DNA from: Erinaceus europaeus
Lineage: Eukaryota; Chordata; Mammalia; Eulipotyphla; Erinaceidae
Assembly: GCF_950295315.1 (NCBI RefSeq)
Contig: NC_080164.1
Coordinates: 9,341,002 to 9,405,001 of the forward strand
Length of the DNA stretch: 64,000 bases
Reading direction: 5' to 3'
Under the pieces are notes generated by a model. The model made no database searches and was not told where the DNA came from. It saw only the letters and a program-made list of their open reading frames with translations. Each line of letters begins with the position of its first letter. Position 1 is the first letter of the stretch. The position numbers were made by a program, and so were the translations under genes. Positions 1-11,394 of this stretch are shown piece by piece.

Positions 1-1660
1 ACCAAAACAATCTTGAGGAAAATAAACAGAAATGGAGGCATTATACTCCCAGATCTCAAACTATATTATAAGGCCATCATCATCAAAACATCCTGGTACT
101 GGAACAAAAAAGGCACACAGAGCAGTAGAACACAACTGAAATCCCAGAACTAAACCCCCACACCTATTGACATCTAATCTTTGATAAGGCTACCCAAAGT
201 ATTAAATTCAGGAAGGAGGCTCTCTTCAGTTAATGTTGCTGGGAAAACTGGGTTGAAACATGCAGACAAATGAAACTGAACCACCTTATTGCACCAGAAA
301 CAAAAATCAACTCCAAATAGATCAAGGACATGGATTTTTTACCAGAAACTATCAAATACTTAGAGGAAAATATTGGTGGAATACCTTCCCACCTAAACCT
401 CAAGGATGTCTTTGATGAATCAAACCCAATTGCAAGGAAGACTAAAGCAGAAACAAATCCATGGGACTACATCAAATTGAAAAGCTTCTGCACAGCCAAA
501 GAAACTATCACACAAACAAGGAGACCCCTCACAGAATGGGATAAGATCTTCACATGCTGTATATCAGACAAAAGACTAATCACCAAAATATACAAATTCC
601 TCAGCAAACTTAGCACCAAAAAAAGCACATGACCCCATCCAAAAATGGGCAGAAGATAAGAACAGAACATTCACTACAGAGGAGATCCAAAAGGCTAACA
701 AACACATAAAAAACTGCTCCAGGTCACTTGTTAGTATGCTTCTAATTCTGCTTTTAAAAACCACTTCTGTTTCATTTGGTTTAATCCCCCCTGCTTAACA
801 CTGTATTCTATTTACATAACCACTGTTAACAAGCACCACCCTCCCTCCAGGGCATTGGTGGTTCAGTGGTAGAATTCTTGCCTGCTCCGCCCCCTCTCCT
901 TGTCACACCCTGATATTCACCAGTCACTTTTCTCTCCACCCTCTCTAAGTCACATCCTGTTCACACCCTACTTGGAAAGTATATATAAAGACAGGATTGT
1001 TCGTTTTAGTTTAGCTTAGCTTGGCTTAGATTGTGCTGCGTCCTGCATGAATAAAGAGATACTGCGTACAACCCAGCCATGAGTCCCGGGTCATCTGTCT
1101 CCACCCATGAAGCCAGCCCAACAGTCATTGATTGTCAGAGAAATGAAAATAAAGACAACATTGAGATATCACCTCACCCCTGTGAGACTGGCATACATCA
1201 AAAAGGACAGCAGCAACAAATGCTAGAGAGGCTGTGGGGACAGAGGAACCCTTCTGCACTGCTGGTGTGAATGTAAACTGGTCCAGCCTCTGTGGAGAGC
1301 AGTCTGGAGAACACTCACAAGGCTAGACATGGACCTTCCATATGACCCAGTAATCCATCTCCTAGGGGTATACCCCAAGGACTCCATAACACCCAACCAA
1401 AAAGAAATGTGTACACCTATGTTCATAGCAGCACAATTCATAATAGCTAAAACCTGGAAGCAATCCAGGTGCCCAACAACGGATGAGTGGCTGAGAAATC
1501 TTGGTATATATACACAATGGAATACTATGCAGCTATTGAGAACAATGAACCCACCTTCTCTGACCCATCTTGAATAGTGCTAGAAGGAATTATGTTAAGT
1601 GAGCTGAGTCAGAAAGATAAAAATGAGTATGGGATGATCCCACTCATAAACAGAAGTTGA
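1..1660 (+). pseudogene. LINE-1 ORF2 C-terminal remnant, split by an LTR
   Basis: This is the end of a LINE-1 ORF2, the endonuclease/reverse-transcriptase protein; the segment lies beyond the RT domain. Translated pieces include [20 protein letters not shown], the Cys/His cluster CGDRGTLLHC, YDPVIHLLG and PRCPTTDEW-like text, in the order expected for the ORF2 C-terminus. The natural stop TGA is at 1658-1660. The copy is dead: an in-frame stop near 168, TAG at 1224-1226 in place of a Trp codon, a one-base deletion near 1500 that shifts the frame, and a solo LTR at 729-1123. The window cuts off the upstream part. The family call rests on the protein segments and is secure. Confidence 0.9.
729..1123 (+). 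mobile_element. Solo LTR, ERV family A (class II-like)
   Basis: A 395-bp element starting TGTTAG and ending CCAACA, inserted in LINE-1 ORF2. The flanking hexamers gtcact (723-728) and gtcatt (1124-1129) are a 6-bp target duplication with one change, and the ORF2 text resumes directly after it. Inside are a TATA box (tatataaag, about 982) and a polyadenylation signal aataaa (1050-1055), so U3, R and U5 are recognisable. Related LTRs in this window are at 3161, 38925 (minus) and 62813 (minus). A 6-bp duplication is typical of betaretrovirus-like (ERVK/class II) integrases. Confidence 0.9.
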
Positions 1661-4312
1661 GAAAAAAGAACAGAAAGGGAAACTAAAAGCAGGATTTGAC
1701 TGAATTTGGAGTAGGGCACCAAATAAAAACCCTGGGTTGAGGGTGAGGGGAGATATTCAGCTTCATGGGGGAGGAGTGGGGGAGTGATGGAGGGCAGAGG
1801 AGGTGGGATTGAACACAGTCTTTTGGTGGTGGGAATGGTGTTTATGTACACTCCTATTAATTTTTAGTCATTTAAATCACTATTTATTTAATATGAGAGG
1901 GGAAAATTGATTGCATGTCTCAAACCTTTTATATCACAGACTGAGTCTTTTTAATACATAGTCTTTTTAATACATAGGCTGATTCTTTGATATGCTAGAC
2001 CAGGGAGAACAGAAGCAACTGGTAGCACAACTATACACAAATAATGTCAAAGGACATAAATTATGATGATGCTGTGTTTGATACAGCAAACCCTAATAAA
2101 GGGATATTTCAAAGTTAACCCAATTGCCAAATAATGTGATTATAGCAATAACTATCTATTGTCTTCTTAAACCCTAAGACAACAGGAACCTCCCACTTCC
2201 TCATTAGAGCCTATATTTTTCCCAGGCCTGGAATCTCTAGGGTGGGGCTCACTTTCCTGCATGCTTCTCTCAAGTCATACCAAATGATATGCGTCTGCCA
2301 ACCCCAACCTAACCAAGCAAGCAGTACCACCTCAGCATGCTTCACTTCAGACTGTGTCCAGAGACTTCAGGTGTGGAATGTTAACCCTTCACCCTCATTA
2401 CTTGGGTGAGACCTTTCCTTTCATAGTATTCTCAAATTCCATTCCAGAAAGCTCACTTCCTAACAAAAATCCCAAAACCTAGATATAGACCAGGTCTCAT
2501 AAGGTAGAGCATATGTTCACATGTATCCATAAATTGGAGCAAAATATACACCTGAAAGCAAAAGTACACAATAGTCTTCAGTGAGTCAGTATAAAGTTCA
2601 TAATGAAATAGTGGCTACTTAGACTTAGATATCCTCCTCACCTACTTCCTATTACAGTCTCTCACTCACTCCAAAGCTAACCTTATCAAAGCAAGGACTG
2701 CAAAAGCTGAATAAGGGCAAGAGACTGGCATAATTTGATGATGACTCTTTAGTCACTATCAGGCCACCCCATCAGCTGGGGCCCTATTCGGGGAGTCCTG
2801 AGATTCCCAAACAGACATGATGGGCCTAGACCTCAACATAAATCCCTCTCTCTATTGTTACCAGTCGTATCTAGCAGAAACAACATAACAGACCCCTTTG
2901 TGGGCCCCTATAGGACCTTGCCTTCAACATGGATCAACAATGGTAGAGAATGTTCCATTCTCTGAAGGGAGGCTGGACAACACACTCTATGCCACACCTG
3001 AGCAAGAAGGGTCCGGATATTGGGGCAGCATGGAATGTTCCTACTTATGACCACAGAATGTGAGCTCAGATCTAAAGGGATGCAGAAGTCACATAAGCTC
3101 CTAAGCTGAATATGGGACCCAGATCACATCAAATTGATGGGTTTTACAATCAACAATATTTGTTGGTATGCATGAGACCCCTTCTGTTTCATTTGGTTTA
3201 AATCCCCCCTGCTTAACACTATTCTATTTACATAACCACTTCATTCTATTTACATAACCACTGTTAACAAGTTCCACCCTCTCTCCAGAGCATTTGTGGT
3301 TCAGTGATAGGATTCTCGCCTAATCTGCCCCCTCTTTGTCACACTCTGATTTTCACCAGTCACTTTTCTCTCCACCCTCTCTATGTCACATCCTGTTTCC
3401 AACTACTTGGGAAGTATATATAAAGACAGCATTGTGAGTTTTACAGTACTTTACCTTGAATTTAGCTTAGCTCGTCTTAGATTGTGCTGCGCCCTGCATG
3501 AATAAAGAGATACTGCGTACAGCTCAACCATGAGTCCCTGGTCGTCTGTTACCCGCCTGTGAAGCCAGCCTGGCGAAAACAACATAACCTGTCGAAAACA
3601 ACAAATATTTATACACCTTTCCCATATTAGGGAACTATTCTCTTCCCTGATCCAGATTTCTGGTCCTTCTGCCAGCCATGATACCACCTCCCCAGACAAT
3701 AATTAAGATCCACCTGCATATCAGATTTCAAAGTCAGGTAAAAAAAAAAAAAAAGAAAGAAAGAAAAAGAAAAGAAGAGATAAAAACACTAGTATAGCCA
3801 CAGGCTCTTTGGAATATAACTAAAATATGCCTACTAGCTATCTACAAAATGGAGGGCCCCAACTCTTCATCTGCACTATTCCAGCCCTTAGGTCCATTAT
3901 TGGTCAACAACTTGCTTGGCTTTGTATGTTCACTCTCTTTTCAGCCACCAGGGTCCAGATGCCAGCATGATGCCAACCAGACTTCCCTGGACAGACAACC
4001 CCACCAATGTGTCCTGGAACTCCACTTCCCCAGAGCCCTTCCCCACTAGGCAAAGAAAAAGACAGGCTGGGAGTGTGGATCCACCTGCCAACACCCATGT
4101 TCAGCAGGAAAGCAATTACAGAAGCCAGACCTTCAACCTTCTGCATCTCACAATGATCTTGGGTCCATACTCCCAGAGGGATAAAGAATAGGAAAGCTAT
4201 CAGGGGAGGAGATGGAATACAGAGTTCTAGTGGTGGGAATTGTGTGAAGTTGTACCCCTCTTATCTTATAGTTTAGACAATGTTTCTTTTTTTATAAATA
4301 AAAAAAGAGATA
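1661..4312 (+). mobile_element. LINE-1 3' UTR, about 2.2 kb, interrupted by an LTR
   Basis: The sequence runs on from the ORF2 stop to an A-rich end with 'tttataaataaaa' near 4290-4310. Removing the LTR at 3161-3603 leaves about 2.2 kb. Pieces of this same sequence recur through the window as 5'-truncated copies in both orientations, for example minus at 10796, 32036, 47745 and 58326, and plus at 58800. Most of them end at the same 'ataagaggggtacaa...tttataaataaa' terminus, as expected for target-primed LINE insertions. Treating the whole block as one 3' UTR is inference from continuity. Confidence 0.7.
3161..3603 (+). mobile_element. Solo LTR, ERV family A, with internal duplications
   Basis: A 443-bp TG...CA element with an exact 6-bp target duplication aatatt (3155-3160 and 3604-3609), lying in a LINE-1 3' UTR. 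It has a TATA box near 3415 and aataaa at 3501-3506. It aligns along its length with the LTR at 729. It differs by a tandem duplication of about 23 bp in U3 (repeated 'attctatttacataacca', 3221-3265) and a repeated 'gaaaacaaca'-type end (3570-3603). Confidence 0.9.
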
Positions 4313-4389
4313 AAAACTATTAAAAAGCAGACAAAGGAAATAAATAGACATTTTCCCAAAGGAAGAATATCCATAGCCAGCAGGTACCT

Positions 4390-5600
4390 GAAAAGATGTT
4401 GACCTGACAGCATGGAAGTGGCATCCTTGTTTTTGTTTCAGATCTAGGGGAAACTCTTTGTCCTTGGCAAATAGTCCTTATCACATTGAGTAAATTCCCT
4501 TCTATTTCTAGTTTCCTGAATGTTTTTCATTACGAGAGGGTGTTGGGCTTTATCAAATGCTTTCCTGCACCAATTGAAGTGACTATGTGGGGTTTTTGTT
4601 TCTTGGTTCTATTGATGTGGTATCACATTGATCAATTTTTCTTACGTTGAACCATTCTTGCATTCCTAGGCTAAATCCCACTTGGTCATGGTGCGTAATC
4701 CTTTTTATATACTTCTCTGTTCATCTCACTCATATTTTTGGAGAGTTTTTTGCATCTGTACTCCTAAGGCACATTGGTCCTTCATTTCCTTGTGATGTCT
4801 TTATCTAGCTCTGGTATCAGGTCAATATCAGGACTCATAGAATGCCCCCCCTCCTCTATTATTGAAAGAGTTTTCAGGAAGATTGGTGCTAATTCCACTT
4901 GAAATGTTTGATAGAATTCACCATGAAGCCATCTGGTTCTGGAATTTTCTTTGTTGGATATTTTTTGATGACTGATTCAATCTACTTTTTTTTTAAGGTC
5001 TACTCAGGTCTTCGGTGTTTTTCTTGAGTCAGTTTTGGTGACTTGTGTGTTTCTAGAATTTTTTCCATTGAATCTATGTTATCTAATTCTTTGGCATATG
5101 TTGATTTGTTGCATTCTCTTATAACTTTTATTCATAATACCCTCAATTCCATTTTTTACTTAATTTCTTTGTGTTACCTCTTTATGTTTCATCAGTTTAG
5201 CTAAAGGTCTGTCAATTGTGCTTGCCTTTTCGAAGAACCATACTTTGCTTTCATTGATTCACTCCCCATACTCTCCTTATTTTATGTCATGCATCTATAT
5301 CTTTGAACTATTCATTTTTTGTTTTACTACCAGAGCTCTGGCTGATGGTGGTGCTGGGGATTGAACCTGGGACCTGGGAGTCTCAGGCATGGGGGTCTTT
5401 TTGCATAACAATTGTGCTGTCTCCCCATCCTACTTATTTGATTTTATAGTTCAGTTTTGTCTTCTTTAATCTTTATAATTTCCATATACTTTTTCCTGGG
5501 TCATTACTGCTCCAGGCACTCAAGGTTTTGCACTTTCTTAACTCTTTGAGGTGAAACAAGGTTATTCATCTGAGATCATTTTATTTTACTATTTTTTGTC
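4390..5600 (-). mobile_element. LINE-1 ORF2 fragment, antisense
   Basis: The plus strand reads as the complement of the LINE-1 reverse-transcriptase region: the 'gggctttatcaaatgctttc', 'tgcattcctaggctaaatcc' and 'cacttggtcatggtg' motifs are diagnostic. It is diverged, has no long reading frame, and is interrupted by a SINE at 5327-5431. A short sense LINE-1 piece (about 4330-4390, 'aatagacattttcccaaagg') abuts it. Confidence 0.75.
5327..5431 (-). mobile_element. Second-type SINE (tRNA-like head), antisense
   Basis: Reverse complement of a head of the type 'gggagacagcataatggtta' with an internal 'ggttcaatccccagcaccac' B-box-like segment. The same type occurs at 14905, 42058 and 43555. It interrupts an older LINE-1 fragment. 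Confidence 0.75.
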
Positions 5601-5621
5601 ATCTCTAGAGTTTCAATAAAA

Positions 5622-5770
5622 CTTTTTTTTTCAGATAAAAAGATAGAGATAGAGATGGAGAGACAGAAAAACGTAACTCAGCACCACAGCTCCCTTCAGT
5701 GGGTTTGAGCTTGGGCCATGCTTATTACAAAGCAAGTCCACTAGCCAAGTGAACTATCTTGCCAGCTCTC
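5622..5770 (-). mobile_element. tRNA-derived SINE, antisense, diverged
   Basis: A T-rich start, a GA-rich body and a 'gggtttgagcttggg' B-box complement give the usual antisense SINE order. It is strongly diverged from the consensus. Confidence 0.6.
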
Positions 5771-6040
5771 TTTTTCTACGTTAAGGCACACTTGTGCCTC
5801 TGGGCTCTACCTCCATTATATCCAGCAGCTTCTATCATATTGTGGGTTTTTCTGTTTCCTGAAAGTACTATCTAAAGCTACTAGAAAAGAAAAAAGATAA
5901 TGATAATAAGCATCTAAACTGAGAAAGAAGTTGAGAAGATATAAGGTGATGAAGTAGGGAAAATGTGTACTAACCAGCTCCCACCACAACAAATCTACAC
6001 CAAAACAGGAATTAATCTAAAGATAGCCAAATTGGGGTAG

Positions 6041-6245
6041 AAGAAGTAAAATTATCTTTGTTCAAAATGATATGGCCTTATATATGCAAAAACCCAAAGA
6101 TGCAAAATTTCAAGAGTCAAATTCAACAAAGTTATACAGTACAATATCAATGTGCAGAATTCTGCTGTGCTCCAACATACAGAAAGAGAGAGAGAGAGAA
6201 CAATTTACAGTAGCAATAAATCTAGAGAAGGAAATTTAAGATTTA
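6041..6245 (+). mobile_element. LINE-1 ORF2 reverse-transcriptase fragment
   Basis: 'gaagtaaaattatctttgtt', 'tatatgcaaaaacccaaaga' and 'atcaatgtgcagaattctgc' correspond to the RT palm region of ORF2. It is short, lacks a frame, and is joined to a small GA repeat at 6181-6200. Confidence 0.65.
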
Positions 6246-6259
6246 TACACAGAAAACTG

Positions 6260-6475
6260 CAAAGTGGGCAGTGGCACAGCTGGTAGAACACATATACAGC
6301 AGTGCATAAGGACCCAAGTTTAAGCCTCTGGTCCCCACCTGAGGGGTGAAGCTTCAACAGTGGTGAAACAGGGCTACAGGTGTTTCTCTGTGTCTCCCTC
6401 CATTTCTATCCCCCCTTCCCTCTCAATTACTTTCTGTCTCTGTACTAAATAAATATTTTTAATTATAATATGTAG
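6260..6475 (+). mobile_element. tRNA-derived SINE
   Basis: Head 'gggcagtggcacagctggta', B-box-like 'agtttaagcctctggtcccc', 'ggtgaaacagggct', a CT-rich body and an 'aaataaatatttt' tail. This is the older subfamily without the CAA tail. Confidence 0.75.
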
Positions 6476-6730
6476 CTGAAGAAGATGGATTTATCATATA
6501 ATATTGAGGCATCCCATGTTCTTGGATCAGTATTTGTGTTAATGAGTGTTCATGAAATGGATTAGTGTCATGGCAACCATTAGTGTCATTAGTCAACCAT
6601 CGTATTGGAAGCAGTATAGATAACACCTGCTTCTCTAAAGGATTCCTGACACCCCCTGTCTCCACTAGGTTTCTAACTAGAAACTGAAGTTTTGAAATAC
6701 TTATTTACTGTGTGGATGCAGAGCAAGAGT

Positions 6731-6958
6731 GAGGGGGCCAAGTGGTGGTTTACCCCATTAAGTACACATATCATGTGCAAGGGCCTGAGTTCAAGGCCTG
6801 CAGGGGGACATTTCACAAGCGGTGAAGCCTGTTTTCACGTGTCTATCTTTCTCTCTCCCTCTCTATATCCCTTCCACTTTCAGTCCCCCTCTGTCTTGGG
6901 AACTAAAATAGAAATAAATAAAGGGGGAGGAGAGGCCTCTAGGAGTGGTGGATTAGGA
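6731..6958 (+). mobile_element. tRNA-derived SINE with A-rich tail
   Basis: Order: 'gggggccaagtggtgg' head, 'gagttcaaggcctgcagg', 'acaagcggtgaagcc', CT-rich body, and a 'ctctaggagtggtggatt' 3' segment also seen in other long SINE copies. Its tail runs into the TA/TG microsatellite that follows. Confidence 0.75.
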
Positions 6959-6962
6959 AATC

Positions 6963-6964
<2 letters not shown>

Positions 6965-7038
<74 letters not shown>
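6965..7038. repeat. (TA)n(TG)n compound microsatellite
   Basis: About 40 bp of TA alternation followed by about 34 bp of TG alternation, directly 3' of a SINE tail, its likely birthplace. Confidence 0.95.
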
Positions 7039-7040
<2 letters not shown>

Positions 7041-7189
7041 CATAAAACCCTTTTTTTAAAAATAAAATCTAAAAAATAAAAATATAATAAATCCTTTTTT
7101 AAAAAAGGATTTATTATCAAAGCAACAGTGAAACTGCATCTTGTATCTTGTCAGGATTACTTTCTATTTTAATGTCATTTTATTGGTAG

Positions 7190-7965
7190 CTTAATGGTTT
7201 ATAGTACAGTTGTTGGCACATGTATACAATTTATCATCTCCCCATGACAGGTGTCTACAAAACACTTTCAATCCTGACTTCAGTCCCCTTCCGTCACCAT
7301 GCATCAGGACCCCAACAGCCTCCCCAGACCCCTTCCTCCCTCTCCCAGACTCCTTTTCTTTGCTGCCATACCCAGTCCAAGTTTCACTTTGTGTTTTTTC
7401 TTTTTTTAATTTTTTTATTATCTTTATTTTATTTACTGGATAGAGACAGCTAGAAATTGAGAGAGAAGGGGGTGCTTGAGAAGGAGAGACACTTGCAACA
7501 CTACTTCACCTCTTGCAAAGCATTCCCCCTGCAGGTGGGGACTGGGATCTCGAACCTGGGTTCTTGTGCACTGTAACATGTGTGTTCAACCAGGTGCGCC
7601 ACCACCAGGTCCCCTTTGTGTTTTTTCTGTCTGTCCTAAGATCATCCAGTATTTGTCCTTCTCTTCTCTCTCTCTCTTTTTTTTTTTTTGGCTTATCTAA
7701 CTTAACATGATTTCTTCGAATTCCAGCCAAGATGATGCAAAGGAGATAAACATATATTTTTAGCAGCTGAGTAGTATTCCATCATAAATATATACCACAA
7801 GTTTCTTAGCCAGTCATCTGTCCTTGGACATATGGGTAGCTTCTGACTATTACGTATTGTGCTGGTATGAACATAGGTGTATATAGGTTGCTTTGAATAG
7901 GTTTTTTCTGTTTCCTTGTGATAAATCTCCAGAAGAGAAGTTGTTGGGTCATATGATAGGTTCAT
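7190..7965 (-). mobile_element. LINE-1 3' end (ORF2 C-terminus plus 3' UTR), antisense
   Basis: The minus strand from 7965 encodes remnants of the ORF2 C-terminus (YDPTTSLLEI, PRTDDWLRNL, MMEYYSA) and then non-coding 3' sequence ('acagttgttggcacatg' on the plus strand). It is interrupted by a SINE at 7402-7613. The gene remnant has frameshifts and no catalytic domain. The same LINE-1 layer recurs at 22515-23080 and 34022-34275. Confidence 0.8.
7402..7613 (-). mobile_element. tRNA-derived SINE, antisense, with 15-bp target duplication
   Basis: Flanked by exact 15-bp copies of 'ctttgtgttttttct' (7387-7401 and 7614-7628). Inside, in antisense order: T-rich tail, GA-rich body, 'cccctgcaggtggggact', and 'tgttcaaccaggtgcgccac' head complement. 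The insertion splits a LINE-1 and is therefore younger than it. Confidence 0.9.
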
Positions 7966-8136
7966 TTCTAGTCTTCACGTCAGGATTAACTTCTGAAGTA
8001 ATGTAAGTGCACATGTAGTGAGTGTTACAACATGCAATTTGAAAACCAGTGAATCTGTTTATATGCAGATGCGTTATCTATACACGTCACACAGTAGGCT
8101 TCTGTACATAATATCATGGTAATCCCAGAACTCCTC

Positions 8137-8720
8137 TGTTGGGAAATTGTGAGGCTGTGGTTGAGCTTGGCAGGGCTTGAACCTCAGGGGTGTGTCAATC
8201 CTGTTAGTCTCTCTCTCTACCAAGAGGTTGAGCAAGGAGGGACAGTAGAACCCCAAAAATGTGCCTCCTCCTATCAGTCTCCCTGACTCACAAAGTCCCC
8301 TGCATTCCTGATACTATGGCCATTAAATAAAAAGAAAGGGGGAGATGTTGGGCATTACACCAGCTCCCCCCTGCTCTATGCTGCATTGCTTGATGCTGTG
8401 TCTATTTGCATAATCATTTTTTTGCCTGAGACCTGTCCTGCCTGCAGGGCATTGGTTTAATCCCCACTGGTTAGATGGAAGCTTGATCTCTCCACCCACT
8501 CTCCTTCCTATATTTCCTATTTCCGACCTGCCACTTCCAACTCAGAAGGTATAAAGGCAGATCAATAAAAGCATTGTTTTGTGTTCCCGCTCAGTCATGA
8601 GAGTTCCTGGTTCCTCCCCTGCATCACTGAGTAAGCTGCAGCCTAGGTTGGCTCAGGTAGAGTTCTCTCCAACCCAGAGAGCACATGCCCAGGAAGAAAC
8701 ACCCTCAGGCTATCCCGGCA
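8137..8720 (+). mobile_element. Long-form solo LTR, containing an internal polypurine tract
   Basis: The element starts TGTTGGGAAATTGTGAGG and ends CCCGGCA, flanked by ctcctc (8131-8136) and ctcctg (8721-8726), a 6-bp target duplication with one mismatch. At 8329-8345 it contains aaaaagaaagggggaga, identical to the polypurine tract of the 53.9 kb provirus, followed by a second LTR-like start (TGTTGGGCATT, 8346). TATA-like 'tataaagg' and aataaa follow. It may be a solo LTR whose U3 includes sequence that is internal in other copies, or a deleted provirus. The 35177 element starts with the same sequence, which favours the first reading. Confidence 0.75.
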
Positions 8721-8842
8721 CTCCTGAGCTCTTCACAATTGCATACATCCTTAAACAAACTCTTGACTTTCTCCTGTACATTTCTATGAGTTCATAGTCC
8801 CTAATGCTGTCTCGTCACACCCTGATTAAGAGGTTTTTGACT

Positions 8843-9112
8843 ATTTTTTTTTTTACACCAGGATTGTCACTGGGATTCATTGCCCACATGGCAAATCCAC
8901 TGCTTCTGACTGCCATCACATATATATATATATATATATATATATCAACGAGAAGTTGAGAGAGGAAGGGGAAATGGGAAGAAAGAAAACACCCGAAGCC
9001 CCACTTCACCACTCATTAAGCTTCCTCCCTGCAGATGGGGACTGGAGACTTGAACCCCAGTTCTTGAGCATATTAGCATGTGTTCCCCACCAGATGTACC
9101 ACCATCCTGCAC
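8843..9112 (-). mobile_element. tRNA-derived SINE, antisense, with internal (TA)n
   Basis: T-run, 'acaccaggattgtcactggg', a TA microsatellite (about 8922-8945), GA-rich body, 'ccctgcagatggggactgg' and head complement give a long antisense SINE copy. Confidence 0.8.
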
Positions 9113-9240
9113 CCCCATCAGCTTTCATTGAAGTTTTATCTCTCACCTGACAATAGACAGTGCAAGGGAATCTTTTCTGTCTGTCTCACACACATACACA
9201 TGTTCGTATGCATGGGCACATGTGCACACACACACACACA

Positions 9241-10125
9241 TACCATACTCCTCTTCTAGAGTCTCATTGTTAAGAGAAGACAGCATGTGACAGTGTTGCA
9301 GAGGGATGTGAGTGTGAGCAGCCAGCCCGGCCCTGTGTCAGATGGATGGCATGAACCACGGGGTTTACAGTCCACTCCAGCCTTGCACTGAGTCTCATTC
9401 AAGCTCTTGTCTCAGGAAGATTATAAATGACCACATGCCTTGGACCTCTAGTCAAAACTATAATTGTTAAATCTACATGAGCATGTTGTAATGCCTGTGT
9501 GGTTCTGGCATAATCACCAGAACACACCCACCCACCCCCTCTTCTTTCCTGGGGTTATGAGAAAGTCAGGGCCGGGTTGAGGAGGGGCCGTCCTTGTGTC
9601 TGCCCAGGTCTGGCCCCCAGCTTCACTCTGAACCTTCCCTTCTGCGTCTTTGGTCTTCTATTTCCCCTCTGTACCCAGGCTGGTCCTTATCCCACCTTCC
9701 TCCTCCCTCGTGCCAACCCACATGCCTGGCTGCATGAAGTCAGTCTGGTCCCTTCTTGGTGTCAGGACTGATATAATCGTTGGATTCAATCCTCAGTCCA
9801 TCCTTCAATTCTGTGAGTTCAGCTCTGAAAGCAGAAAGCCTTTCTGCCTCACATACCTAGCCTGCCATACAGCACTGTGACTATTCCAACAACTGTCTGT
9901 AACCACATCGGATCACTGTTGTCCAAACTCATTTTGCAGGGTGCAGCTGGAAGAAAACCTTCTGGGGTTCATGTTGCCTGAAACACCCTCTCTAAGTCTC
10001 CAGAATCCAACCCCTCTAGAGTTGTCTTTTTTCTTTCCTCCTAGGTTGAAAGGCCCATTCTCCTAGTCAAAGATACCCACTTAGAACTCAAGGTTGCTTC
10101 ATCAAATCTTTTGTTAAAAATTTAA
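9241..10125. other. No recognisable feature
   Basis: Follows a small CA repeat (about 9219-9240). No domain-bearing reading frame, splice-site pattern or repeat family that I can name. Confidence 0.5.
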
Positions 10126-10130
10126 TCATG

Positions 10131-10330
10131 CCAAGGGGCCAGGCAGTGGCTCACCCTGCTAAGCTCATCCACTATTACCATGCACACAAATCCAGGTTTC
10201 ATAGGAAAGCTCTCAGGGGAGGGGAAGGGAATATGGAGATCTGGTGGTGGGAATTGTGTGGAGTTGTACCCCTCTTATCCTATGGTTTTTGTCAGTGTTT
10301 ACTTTTTATAAATAAAAATTGAAAAAAATA
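10131..10330 (+). mobile_element. SINE head fragment joined to LINE-1 3' terminus
   Basis: A SINE head ('ggggccaggcagtggctcac') is followed from about 10198 by the final 120 bp of the LINE-1 3' UTR ('gtggtgggaattgtgtggag', 'tttataaataaaaatt'). Confidence 0.7.
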
Positions 10331-10334
10331 AAAA

Positions 10335-10502
10335 GACTCTGGAGTGGGTTGTGGGGGGGGGGGGTTCAGGTCCTGGAACATGATGGCAGAGAACCTAGTA
10401 TTGTTATGTGGAAAACTAGGAAATGTCATACATGTACAAATTATTGTATTTACTGTGGATTGTAAAACATTAATCCCCCAATAAAGAAATTTTTAAAAAA
10501 AC
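10335..10502 (+). mobile_element. LINE-1 3' terminus, second subfamily
   Basis: 'caggtcctggaacatgatgg', 'gtactgtggattgtaaaac'-like text and 'ccccaataaagaaat' end in A-rich sequence. The same terminus occurs at 34280, 34605, 39718 and, diverged, at 60728. Confidence 0.7.
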
Positions 10503-10795
10503 TCTTTCTGTACACTTTCCCAGTTGAGGGTGGCCATGCCTAGGGCCAGCCAGCACATGGAAGATAAAGCAGGACCCCAAATGAGTAGGATGATGACAGG
10601 TCCTCCAGTGGGGTCTCAAACACCTTGCCCTTGGCCATTGTAAGTGGACTGGAGACAAAGCTGTCCTCCATCTCTCTCCCTTCCAGGCTCCTAGGACCCT
10701 CTGTTCTCCTATCTGTCGCCTCTCACTTCACTTGTCATCACGGGAGCTTATCTCTGGGTGAGTCTGTGTGTCATGCTGACAACATCATTTTTCTT

Positions 10796-11390
10796 CTTTT
10801 TAAAATTGCATTTATTTTATTAGAGATTCAATTATTCATTGACAAAATGGTAAGGTAATAGGGGTAGAATTCCACAGAGTCCCTACCACCACAGTTCTCT
10901 GTCCCAACCCCACCACTGGAAATGAAAGTAGTTCTCCCAAGGTTGCAGATATGGGCTATTATTTCTTTTTTAAAAAAAATGTATGTATAAAATGGAAATA
11001 TTGGCAAGACTATAGGATAAGAGAGGTACAGCTACACAAAATACCTACCTCCAGAGCTCCATATGCATTCTCCTCCCTTGATAGCTTCCCTATTCTTTAT
11101 CCCTCTGGGAGAAATGGGCCCAGGTTCATTATGGGGTGCAGAAAGTGGAAGGTCCAGCTTCTGTAATTGCTTCCCCACTGAACATGGGAGTCTGGCAGGT
11201 TGTCTCTCTCTTTCCTTAGTGTGGCAGGGCTCTGGAGAGGTGGGACTCCAAGACACATGGTAGGGCCCTCTGCCCAAGGAAGTCGGATTGGCATCATGGT
11301 AGCATCTGGAACCTGGTGGCCAAGATTCCCAGGCTGAAAGTAGCTTCCTTGCAGAGCTCACACCAGGTGTTGTCTCCAAGCTGCCATCTT
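10796..11390 (-). mobile_element. LINE-1 3' UTR, antisense (two overlapping copies)
   Basis: Two A/T-rich starts (10796 and about 10965) each lead into the LINE-1 3' terminus complement ('aagagaggtacagctacac'). The second continues through 'ggtgcagaaagtggaaggtc' and 'cagggctctggagaggtggg' into the 3' UTR. It looks like one truncated copy inserted in or beside another. Confidence 0.7.
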
Positions 11391-11394
11391 GAGT

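Noticed and set aside
4330..5600. Twin-primed (5'-inverted) LINE-1 insertion
   Set aside because: The sense piece lies on the wrong side of the antisense piece for that mechanism, and no shared tail or target duplication was found; separate fragments are simpler.
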